Shown here one piece after another: positions 50,518 through 61,454 of a stretch of 64,000 bases of DNA. The translations under genes and the position numbers were made by a program. The notes beneath the pieces are model-generated. The model searched no databases. It was not told the DNA's origin and saw only the letters and a program-made list of their open reading frames with translations. Every line of letters begins with the position of its first letter. Positions within the stretch are counted from its first letter, which is position 1. The DNA comes from Umbelopsis isabellina (taxonomy: Eukaryota > Mucoromycota > Umbelopsidomycetes > Umbelopsidales > Umbelopsidaceae), in NCBI GenBank assembly GCA_016758905.1, contig JAEPQZ010000014.1, positions 620,001-684,000 of the forward strand, given 5' to 3'.

Positions 50518-53500
50518 ATGGACGATAGACCTCAAAAGGCCCATCATGCCAAACAGGCAGGAACAAAGGCTGACCGAAAGAAAGCCAAACATACCAAAAA
50601 CCAGGAAAAGAATAACCCCAAGGTAAAGCTTGACTTGCCAATAGTAATATGGCTTCATTCCACTGATAACCAATCGTTAATTTCCCCCATTCCAGGCTTT
50701 CACTTTCCAAAATGCCACAAGAGCCGCCAAAAGTGCGAGGAGAAACATGGATATTGGAGAGAAGAAGCTCCACGTTCCACAGGTTGACAGAACACCACTG
50801 GAGGCTCCTCCAGTGGTAGTTGCTGTAGTTGGCCCACCTGGGTCTGGAAAGACCACGCTTATCAAATCATTGGTCAAACGATACACGAAACATAGCTTGA
50901 CCGAGATCAAGGGTCCCATTACAGTAGTGAGCGGAAAGAAACGTCGATTGACCTTCATGGAGTGCTCCAATGATATGAACTCGATGATTGATATTGCCAA
51001 GATCGCAGATTTGGTTCTTCTCATGATTGACGCCAGTTTCGGTTTTGAAATGGAAACATTTGAATTTCTCAACATTTTGCAATCGCACGGTTTCCCCAAA
51101 ATCATGGGCGTGCTTACTCATTTGGATAAATTTAAGAACAACAAGACTTTACGCACCACCAAAAAGAGACTAAAGAGTCGTTTCTGGACCGAAATCTACC
51201 AGGGAGCAAAGCTGTTTTACCTGTCTGGTGTGATTAACGGCAAATATCCCAACATGGAGGTTCAAAATCTCTCAAGATTCATATCTGTCATGAAGTTCCG
51301 TCCACTGGTATGGCGTAACACCCATCCATACCTTGTTGCAGATCGTGTCGAAGACTTGACTGACCCGGACGTTATTCACCAAAATCCCAAATGCGACCGA
51401 TCCGTCACACTTTATGGTTATCTCAGAGGTACCAATCTCAAAAATAACACCCGTGTACATATTCCTGGAGCAGGTGATCATATTCTGGAAGATGTCAGCA
51501 TCCTCCCTGATCCATGCCCTCTTCCTGAGAAGGAACGAAAGAGACTTGATGAAAAGAGCAAGCTGATTTATGCTCCTATGTCTGATGTGGGCGGTGTCAT
51601 GTATGATAAAGATGCTGTGTACATTAATGTACCAGGCAACTTTACCAAGAAATCCGCACTCGGTGTACGTGGAGGTGATGATTCTGACGAAAGTGGCGAA
51701 GAAGAAAGCGACCAAGAGCCAGCGCCACACGGCATTGGCGAGAAAATGGTCATGTCATTGCAAGATGCCAAGACCACTTTGGCTTCACAATTAGAAGAAT
51801 CAGACTTCCAAATTTTCTCATCCAGTGCTCCTGTCCGCGCATCAAACCTAAGTGCTCCCACCGAATCCCTGGAGGAAGATGATACCGGTAGAGTACGAAG
51901 ACGCGCTACATTCGGTGACGAGGATGACGAAGATGACGAAATGGATGATGACGAAGACGATGATGACGAACAAGATGGTATGATTGACAGTGAAGTCGAG
52001 AGCGAGGAAGAGGAAGAAGATGATGAAGATGGTGCACCAAGACGAGGAAAGGCACTTTCCAAGTTTGATACTCGCAATATTCCAAAGAAGGGCGACAAGG
52101 ATATTGTCAAGGATACCGATCAAGACGTTGTCTTTGCTGATAGTGACAGTGATTTGAACGACGAAGACTTTGAAGACATGGTCAATATCGACGGTAGAAA
52201 GAAATCTGGTGTACCTGCTCTTTCTGACGACGACTTTAGTGATGCCGACGAGAGCGATGAAATTGAAATGGCAGGCGAAGTCGCTTGGAAAGATAACATG
52301 GCTAACCGCGCCGAGCAAATGTTCTTTGCCAATCGTCGTATCAATCTCATGTCTTTGATTTACAACGATTTGACCGTCACACCTGAGCAAATCGCCAGCG
52401 GCGATGTCGATCTTTCAAACGGCAAATTAGACAAAGACAGTGAGGAAGATAACGAGGATGATGAGGATGACGACTTTTTCAAATTGTCCGCTCAAAAAGT
52501 TGCTCAACAGCCTAAAGAGTCTTTAGACAGCACAAAGGAAGGTTATGAAGATGTTGTGTTGGATGAATGGGATGACGAACAAACTCTCAACTCCATTCGA
52601 AATCGCTTCATCACCGGTAACTTGGATGGTGATCAACAAGAAAACGGCGAGGATGGTGAAGCTGAAGAGGAAGAAGAAGAATTCGGCGATTTTGAGGACT
52701 TGGAAACTGGTGAAGTCGTCACTACCGAACCTGTCGAGCTTGATCCTGTTCAGGCTGAGCGAAATGCTATTGCCAAGAGAAAGGAAGAGCTTAAGAAGAA
52801 GTTCGATGCCGAGTACGACGACGATGAAGATGGTCCCAAGCTTGATTTCTACGAGACCAAGAAGGAAGAAATAAACCAGCAGCTCATGTTGAATCGGGCT
52901 GAGTTCGAGGACGACGACCCGCAAACCAGAGCCATGGTTGAAGGTTTCCGACCTGGCTCTTATGTCAGAATTTTGATCAAGAATATGCCTTGTGAATTTG
53001 TTGAAAACTTTGATGCTCGATACCCTGTACTCCTAGGTGGTTTACTGACGTCTGAAGAACAGTTTGGTTTTGTTCAGGTATGTACCAGATGTTGCGCGTG
53101 TTCAGGACATACTTTCGTCTTGACAGTTTACTGATACGTCTTTTCCGATGTCTACAGGTCAGAATAAAGCGTCATCGCTGGCACAGAAAGATTCTTAAGA
53201 CAAATGACCCCCTTATCTTCTCCATGGGATGGCGTCGTTTCCAGTCAATACCAATCTATTCTCTAAATGATGGTACAAGAAACCGAATGTTGAAATATAC
53301 GCCTGAGCATATGCATTGTTTGGCTACATTCTTTGGTAAGTTACACTCGCCATTATAGGTACAAATATTGATACCGAACATTAACAGCTGGTATAGGCCC
53401 AATACACACACCGAACACTGGTTTCTGTGCGGTTCAAAGTGTCGCAGAGACGGGCAACAGTGCGTTCCGCATTAGCGCCACTGGTGTTGTACTAGACATC

Positions 53501-54365
53501 GACCACTCTGTGGAGATTGTCAAAAAACTCAAGTTGACTGGCTACCCTTACAAAGTGTTTAAGAACACCGCCTTTGTCAGAGACATGTTCACATCAGCAC
53601 TCGAAGTTGCCAAGTTTGAAGGAGCGAATATTCGTACAGTGTCTGGTATTCGTGGTCAAGTCAAGAAACATCTTCCAAAACCAGAGGGTGCATTCCGTGC
53701 TACGTTTGAAGATAAGATTTTGATGAGTGACATTGTTTTCCTTCGCGCATGGTATCCTATCAAGCCTAGAAAGTTCTACAATCCCGTCACATCTTTGCTG
53801 TTGTCTTCTAAAGCTAACTGGGAAGGCATGCGATTGACTGGTCAAGTCCGAAAAGAGCTCAATGAAAGAGCACCCCAAAAGGGAGACTCAGTGTACAAGG
53901 TAATGTTTTGCAAATATGTGTTACGAGTCGCTTTATCTTTCATACTAAAATCAGAATGTTTTCCTTTAGCCAATTGAACGCAAAGAACGAAGATTTAATC
54001 CTCTCAAGATCTCGAAGAGCCTTCAGTCTGATTTACCTTTTGCTTCCAAGCCCAAGACTTTGAATAAGCAAAAGCAACAATCATATCTCGAAAAGCGAGC
54101 TGTTGTACTTGAGCCCGAAGAAAAGAAGATCTACACTATGATGCAACAAATTCACACACTCAAAAATGAAAAGAACAGGAAGCGTAAGATTCAAAAATCT
54201 GAAAAGAAGCAAGCCTTTGAAAAGAAGATGGCGGCCATTGAAGCCGTTACCAAGGTCAAGGACGGCGAGCGACGTAAAGAATTCTTCCGCAAAGAAGGCA
54301 AGCGCGCTGCTTATGAAGAAAAGGCTGCACAAGGCCGATACGCTAAGAAGCCCAAGAAAGCATAA
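50518..54365 (+). CDS. BMS1: Ribosome biogenesis GTPase BMS1
   Basis: Nucleolar GTPase that binds Rcl1 and U3 snoRNP in the 90S pre-ribosome for 18S maturation. Exons 50518-50622, 50696-53077, 53158-53335, 53388-53899 and about 53971-54365. The first exon gives [20 protein letters not shown]; the next carries the P-loop [20 protein letters not shown] (G1), then [28 protein letters not shown] and [11 protein letters not shown] very acidic centre (51890-52700) is followed by the C-terminal [31 protein letters not shown] and [20 protein letters not shown] segments (shared with Tsr1), ending in a Lys-rich tail with KKPKKA. Length (about 1,150 residues) fits the family. Divergent from RPL12. Identification is very sure. 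Confidence 0.96.
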
Positions 54366-55557
54366 ACGTTTCAAAAATCTTATTCATAGAATGTATAATT
54401 TGCACGATCATAATAAATTCATGTTCATACCACAGATGCCTGTGCGTCAAGAAAAGTTTGCATAAAATACATGACACCACCTAGCATGAGCTAGTCTAAC
54501 TTTTGTTATGTTCATGGAGAAGTAAAAATAATATGAGAGATTGCCTATCAATCCGTGGGCATTCCAAAAGTCCGTCGTTTATGGTAATTTTCCCGACTTT
54601 GCAATTCGGGATGGTGCGACTGCGGGGCAATTTTCCAAACTCTTGGTAAGAAATGTCGTAAAATTTCCTTTTCTTTGCATTTTTAACATATTCCATGTAA
54701 GAAACATCAGTACATATATGCGCCACCTTAGGCAGAGCGTCAAATTATCAAGACTTATTTCATTTGATAACTCAATAGATTAGCATATCTTTCAATACGG
54801 GTCGCCTGATCCATGTGTAATTATATGGGGTAAAAAAAAAATAAAAATAACAAACTATGCTTTTGTAGGATAAGCTTGCACAGCCGAGGAACCTTACTAC
54901 ATCACTGTGATGTATTTTTGCCTTTTGAAATAAAATTTAACCAAGATGGGCAGAAAATCATACATCTAGGCTCTACTGCGTTGCCTATCATACTGTCATA
55001 TACCTCGTACATCATGTCGGCTAGATCCGTTGCCTTTGCAAAGTGTCTGTGGTAAGATCCATGGATTGCAGTGAAGTGTGCATTAAACTTTACATAAGCT
55101 AGCAAACATATGAGAATTATCGTCATCCAAAATATTTGCACTGGCCCAATCGTAAATTTTGTGGGGTTTTACCAGATCCTCGTTACACACACTAACCTTC
55201 TGTCCAAAAGGGGATTTTTACTTTTTCCATAATACGGATCTGCCTGAGGACTTAGCCAGGAGAATAGTTCCCTACGATCACTGATAACTCAAGTGCGTAG
55301 ATGCCTGCAGTTTGTGGCGTGCAATTCACTTACCAAGCACTTTTTGGCTACGGAAAAGCCGCCAAGTGAATTTTTTCAAATGTCATACAACTGGCTAAGC
55401 TGTACCGGAGAATAGCTATTTTTTTCAGTAAAAATTCTGACTAGACAAATGAAGATGTTTCAACAGTAAGGTTTGCGCTCTCACTTACTTCTAGTTAAAG
55501 TATATATAAAGCGTGATTCTGCTCTCATGTTATGACTTTTCACTTTCTGTATCCAAC
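54366..55557. other. Spacer between BMS1 and the first sugar transporter
   Basis: 1.2 kb, AT-rich. A minus-strand frame at 54902-55141 lacks an ATG start and a recognisable product. It contains the promoter of the transporter: TATATATAAA at 55501-55510, about 48 bp before the ATG. Confidence 0.4.
55501..55510 (+). promoter_or_regulatory. TATA-like box upstream of sugar transporter 1
   Basis: TATATATAAA lies 48 bp upstream of the ATG at 55558, in a plausible core-promoter position. By-eye call. Confidence 0.45.
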
Positions 55558-57819
55558 ATGGGCCCAATAGTAACACCAAAGGATGAGAAGCGAGAAGGTG
55601 ATGATACTATCAAACGACCAGGAGATGATGGCGTTAGATCAGAAGCTGGATGGATTCTTTATGCGTAACTTTCAGTCCAACAATTTCATCACTTAACTAT
55701 GCGTATATTTACTAAATTTTTTTATTTTATTTTTTTGCAGCGTAACCGCCTTCGCTGCTATTGGTGGTTTTATATTTGGTTGTAAGTAGTATAGTTCAAC
55801 AGGATCATATTGTTAATATCGTCAGTTACTAAGAACTTTTGACTGTTCCAGATGATTTTGGCGTTACCAGTGGTGTGCTTGTCATGCCTGCTTTCCAAGA
55901 TTACTTTGCGCCACTTACTCCTGACAAAAAAGGTGCTCTTAATTCACTGATGGGCACTGGCGCCGTATTTGGGTGTCTGTTTGCCGGTACTGCCTCTGAT
56001 TGGCGTGGACGCCGTGATTCTATTGGATTCTTTGCACTTGTATTTGTCGTCGGTGGAGTCTTGCAGTGCGCAGCTCAAAACCTGGGCATGCAATTAGTTG
56101 GTCGTTTCATATCTGGTATCTCCGTCGGAGCTTGCTCCGTGCTATGTAAGTGCTCACATATTGGGACATTGTTGAGGAACATGGAACTGATCACTTTTGT
56201 ACAGCACCACTTTATATGGCTGAACTTGCTCCAAAAGAGATCAGAGGTCGTCTTGTTGCTTTCCAACAGCTTATGATCGACATTGGTTTGTTTGTAAGTT
56301 CCTGGATCGACTATGGTACTGGAGAGATCAACGGCGACTGGAGCTGGAGAGCCCCATATGGAATTCAGATCATCCCCGGTCTCATCTTAGCTCTATGCCC
56401 TCTCTTACTTCCCCGATCTCCAAGATGGTTGCTTGAAAAGGGACGCAAATCGGAAGCTTTGGCTGTTTTGGCTCGTGTACATGGAAACGGCGATGGTAAA
56501 TATCAATGTTTACTTTATTTACTCGCTTTAATGAAATTACAAAGTTAAATAATATATGGCATGATTCTCGCAGAAAATCATGCCTATGTCCAAAGGGAAT
56601 TTCAAGAAATCCAGGATAATGTGGAGCTTGAGAATCAACTGGCCGTCAAATCTTACATCGGTATGCTGAGAGATCCTGCTAACCGACGTGTGCTTTGGGT
56701 CGGATGTTCTATTGCCATTTTCCAACAACTTACAGGTGCCAAGTAAGTACACTGTTGCAACAAATTGATTTATTCGGAAATTCTTTTAACGTAATTTTTC
56801 TAATGTTTCACTCTTTTTTGCCACTCACAGCGTCATTATGTATTACGCTACGCTAATGTTTGAGCAAGCAGGCTTTACTAGTTCTGCTTCGTTGCTTGCT
56901 AATGGTATTGACTGTAAGTTTTCGAACCCGCTGGCTGGGTAATTATATTGGTTTTTTGTCGGACTTTTATTAATCTCTACATCTCACAGATGCCCTTATG
57001 GTCGTTTTCTGTATACCTGCAATGTTTATTGTGGACCGAGTAGGCCGCCGCAAACTCATGATCACTGGTACCATTGCTATGGGTATTGGCTTTGTTCTCA
57101 TGGCAGGCATTTACGGAGGCGTAGGACATACAGTTTGGGATCCCGTGAACTTGACGCATGCAGTTGACATGGATGGAAATAGGGGCGCAGACTATGCAGT
57201 TATTGTGGTCATCTTTGTCTTTGTGTGCTTCTACGCTATCACCTGGGCACCATGTGCATGGATTTATATTGCAGAAATCTTCCCTCTCCGCATCCGATCT
57301 AAGGGCTTTGCATTTGCCTCCGCTCTACTGTGGGTTGGTAACGTGCTGGTTGGCCAAGTGACACCGATCTTGATGAATGCAATTACTTTGTAAGTTTTGG
57401 GTACCTTGAACTTCAACGTGCATGCTCAACATTGGCTAAATCATTTTTCTCATATAGCTGGACTTATATCATTTACGCTGTGATCGCCATCATCATTTGT
57501 GGTTTCCTTTACTTTTTTAGCCCCGAGCCAAAGGTATAGTATTTCATTTTGAAAAATTTCTCGGAAACAGCCGACACTAACATGGTTTTATGCGGAATTC
57601 TAGGGACTCTCTCTGGAAGAAATGGAAGTTATTTTCCAGGGCCCTGTCTTTGTTAATAACCTCGATTATGATGCATATCTCTCAGCACATCGCGCAGATG
57701 TTGAGAGACTGCGTGCAGAGGTCCAGGCAGCCAAAGCTAAAACCCATGAGAATGGCACCAGCGACTTTAAAGATGATGAGAAAGCGGCCGATGGCCATTC
57801 TGCTGGACAGAAAGTATGA
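55558..57819 (+). CDS. MFS sugar transporter (hexose/polyol-type) 1
   Basis: Twelve-helix sugar porter family protein, a proton symporter or facilitator in the plasma membrane. Nine or so exons. After a cytosolic leader (MGPIVTPKDEKREGDDTIKR) the product has TAFAAIGGFIFGYDFGVTSG (TM1), SDWRGRRDSIGF (G-R-R loop), GRFISGISVGACSVLSPLYM, PKEIRGRLVAFQQLMIDIG, PRSPRWLLEKGR (P-x-S-P-R-W-L motif), FQQLTGANVIMYYATLMFEQ (TM7 sugar-binding), DRVGRRKLMITG, and AEIFPLRIRSKG. The C-terminal tail includes GLSLEEMEVIFQGPVFVNN and an acidic/Ala region. All family signatures are in place, so transport is likely; the sugar is not determinable. It lies in tandem with a second, unlike transporter. Confidence 0.93.
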
Positions 57820-58913
57820 AGTTTGAAATATAATATAGTCTATAACAGAAAAACATAGTTCCTGATAATTTTAGTGGATATAATAAATCTGAGTTATAAG
57901 CGCTTGATGCTGAAACTCGATTAAAAAGCTACGATTTAGTGGTTGGCAAAATCTGAGTATATCCGAGTGCCGGGTTGTTTATCGGCAAATCCAAAATTCA
58001 TCATTTTGAGACAAATAACTCAATTGCACAGTTACAGTTTCGTGTGAAACGAACCCTGTCTCTAAACAATACCACTCATTCGGCTCGGAGCTAGTTTGCC
58101 CTGAAAGCGAGTCAAACAAATGTCAATAACCAAGTTTTGCCGACAAAGGGACGAGAGCTACGATTTGACCATTGACTAGCTGCTGCAACGTGACTGTAAC
58201 ATATAGCACATGGAGTTGGCTGCCGAGTCTAAACATTACGCCTTGACAAACTTTTTTCCTTGACCTGCCTCTCAATGACATCACGCTTCGTTACAGTGAA
58301 ACATAATTGACATAGTCTCTTTCAATGTCAGTTTGTATGTCCTCATTCCAGGCGTGAAGTGAGCGACGTCCAAAGCTTTCGCTTAAGAATTCGGGCCATC
58401 TCCAGTCGGTTCCTGAATAGCCACGTTAAATGTAAAATTTTTCAAGCCATCATTCACGTCTTTTCCTTTCTGGGAAAGTTACCCCGAATACTCCCATCCA
58501 ATGAAAATGTATATTGCAATGCGGGTAACCTGATCTATACACTCCAGCGATGTTTGATTGGTTGGGAAATGGCGGAATTATCTATTCCCGCCCCAGTCCA
58601 TCTATTTCCCATTAACTCCCTGGGGTGATTGATTACACAAAAGAAAAATCGTCAGCTACAACAGTTTGACATGGTGTTTACTTCTGCAAAGCAAGGAAAA
58701 AAGAAATCTTGAAATAGAATTTAAAGAAGAAACAGGCTACTTGGAACTGTCTTAAGGCTTAGTCAAATATCTTATAAACTGATACTGTTCATGTCTTTCG
58801 TCATAAATGCGGAGTTTCAACCAGAAATCCATTTAACCTCATCTTTTTCAAAGGATTTTTCTTTTTTTTTATATTTTCTCCAATCTCTCTTCTATATCCC
58901 TCTTTATTACAAC
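57820..58913. other. Spacer between the two sugar transporters
   Basis: 1.1 kb with the second transporter's promoter. A T/C-rich leader with T10 (58861-58872) immediately precedes the ATG. No coding frame or RNA gene is recognised. Confidence 0.35.
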
Positions 58914-60627
58914 ATGACTGGAGTCGATTCCCGTGAATCCCCTGTGCGGCCATTTGTCTACTTTTGCGTAGTGGTCGCCGCCCTTGGCGCCATGAACAAT
59001 GGTTTCAATACTGTAAGTTTAACACATTTTGGATGTTTGTGGTACAGGAACTGTCATAAATACTTAAACCATTGTGTGTTTAGTCTTCCCTCAATATTCC
59101 TGGAGATAACGTCAAGAATTGCCCAGAACCTGGAATTCAAAACTATCCTGGCTCATCTCTTCCCATGTGTATACCTATGAGCGATTGGATTTGGGGTGTG
59201 GCTACTGGCATGTTCGCCATCGGTGGTCTCATTGGCGCCTTGTTGTCTAACCCATTGTCAGCAAAGTTCGGTCGTCGTGACTCTATGATTCTTATCAACG
59301 CTACCTTCATCATTGGCGCTGCTCTCTTGTCTACTGCTACTACTTCTGGCCAATTTGCTGTCGGTCGTATCTTTGTAGGTATTGGCTCTGGCTTCATGAC
59401 TGTGGTGATTTCCATGTACATTGCCGACATTGCGCCTCCACGCCATCGTGGCGCTCTCGGTTCCTTCTTGCAACTTTTCATGACCATTGGTATTTTGGTC
59501 ATTGAAGCCTGTGGTTTGGGATTGTCTACTGCTATTGGCTGGCGTATTGTCGTCATCTTGACCGTTATTCCTGCCATCATCCAAATGATCTGCCTTCCCC
59601 TCTGTACCCGCAGTCCTCGTTGGTTGATTTCTCAAAACCGTATCGAAGAAGCACGTGCTGCATTGCTCAAGCTCCGTGTTGGTGACATCGAAGAAGAGTT
59701 TGCCGATATGATTGCCTCTGCACAAAAGAAGAACGATGGTTCTGCCGCTGAGCAAAAGATTGCTGACGGAAATGACTCTGCTGTTGTCGCCAATGACGAA
59801 GAAAACGCTGATGTTGAAGCTGATAAGGGTGAAGCCAAGTTTGAATCAGAAGTTGCCCTCAGCTTCTGGGATCTCATGACTATCCCTGTTTTCCTCAAGT
59901 TGACTATTTGCATGATGATCGTCCACTCCGGTTCCCAACTTTCTGGTATCAACGCTGTTATGTATTACTCCACCACCATTTTCCAAATTGCTTTCGACCA
60001 ACAAGCTCCCTATGTCACTGTCGGTGTTGGTGCTCTCAATGTCGTCTTGACTGTTGTCTCGCTGCTCCTCATTGATCGTCTTGGTCGTAAGGTTTTGTTG
60101 TTGATTTCTGAATTTGGCATGTTCATTTTCTGTGTCATCATGTGTGTTTCTATCGTTATTGGCATTCCCGCTCTGCAAGTCGTTTGCATTATGCTTTTCG
60201 TCAGTTGTTACGCCGTTGGTCTAGGTGTTATTCCCTTCATCTTGACTGCCGAAGTCTACCCTACTTACGCTGTCGGTGCTGCCTCTTCTGCCGCCCTGGT
60301 TTGCAACTGGGTAAGTTGCATATTTACAAATAAGGAAATATGCATTACTTTATACTAATCCGATTGGTCTCCCTTTAGTTCTTCAACTTTATCATTGGAT
60401 TGATTTATCCTACCCTTCAAGCTGCCATGGGAGGTTATGTGTTCTTGATCTTCGCTGGTATTGGTCTTGCCCACGGTATTTTCACCATCTTCTTCATTCA
60501 CGAGACCAAGGGCAAGTCTATTGAGACTCTCGGACGTGAGCTCGGTTGGATTGATGTCAACCCAGCTGAAGTTCGCCGACACAAGTTGGAGAAGAAGAAC
60601 AACAAGAAGGCTGCTGCCACTCACTAA
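58914..60627 (+). CDS. MFS sugar transporter (GLUT-like) 2
   Basis: Sugar porter family protein in three exons (58914-about 59013, about 59083-60309, 60379-60627). The start MTGVDSRESPVRPFVYFC has a short leader and TM1 with ALGAMNNGFNT; then IWGVATGMFAIGGLIGALLS (TM2), KFGRRDSMILIN, GRIFVGIGSGFMTVVISMYI, RGALGSFLQLFMTIGILV (TM5), SPRWLISQNR, a long charged loop (59700-59860), HSGSQLSGINAVMYYSTTIF (TM7, Q-L-S-G-I-N motif), DRLGRKVLLLISEFG, LTAEVYPTYAVGAASS, and HETKGKSIETLGRELGW. This resembles animal GLUT/fungal facilitators more than transporter 1. The C-terminus is a Lys/Asn-rich tail (KLEKKNNKKAAATH). Substrate unknown. Confidence 0.93.
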
Positions 60628-61454
60628 ATGCTGCATGCATACGAGTGAATTATACACTTAAAACTTTTTTCTATCTATCCTAAATATCAACGAACCCTTA
60701 GATCGAACTACATTTTTTGTACAATAGAACATTTAACTCGTCGTGTCATTGTAGATGTTTCATTTCTACATCCCAACTTGTTTCAATGTATAGAATTTTC
60801 ATTTTCAAACAGTACTATATTGCCTCATTTGGTATCAGGATACCAGAAAATCCCAAAATACAAACTTATATGGTTTCATTGGCAAATTGTAAAAATCGAT
60901 CACATCGCGTGTACATTAGTGTGAATTCAAACGCATCTGTTTGATAGGGTCTCCTGAACTCCTGGCAATTAAACCCATTGCCTGATCTGGACTCTGAAAC
61001 TTCCCGCCTACATGGCCAAGGGTCCGGCATATCCTTTATTGGTCAATATGACAATACTAAGCTTCGTGCTGCTTGAGCCACTTGTTTGCGGCTGAACATA
61101 AACGGCTTGCAGAGTCGGCAGCGCACGACCTTCAGCACACCATTAACGACTGTGCAGTATCAGGTGCCTAGAACTGAACCGATGCATCATGAATTATGTA
61201 CTGGCTGCATATAAACATTTGTTTTATAACTGTCTAACCGTGAGATATAAGTAAAAATGGCCAAGGTTATGCATGCTTTAGCACAGCAATTATCTCACTG
61301 TATTTAAAGTGTGTGCTGCTACGAGCTAATGGAGTAAACACGTGACCAAATTGATCACGGTGGTTACAGCCATTGCTTGCTTGCTTGGAAGCGGAGCATC
61401 AACTGCCAGTGAAGAAAGTGACGTTTAGGCTTGCCTGTGGACTCGATATCCGAC
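60628..61454. other. Spacer between sugar transporter 2 and VPS41
   Basis: 827 bp; AT-rich 3' flank then a moderately GC-richer segment (61000-61180) and the VPS41 promoter. No coding frame, RNA gene or clear motif is recognised. Confidence 0.3.

Noticed and set aside
51568-52110. Ser-rich minus-strand frame of 180 codons
   Set aside because: Shadow of the acidic region of BMS1 on the plus strand.
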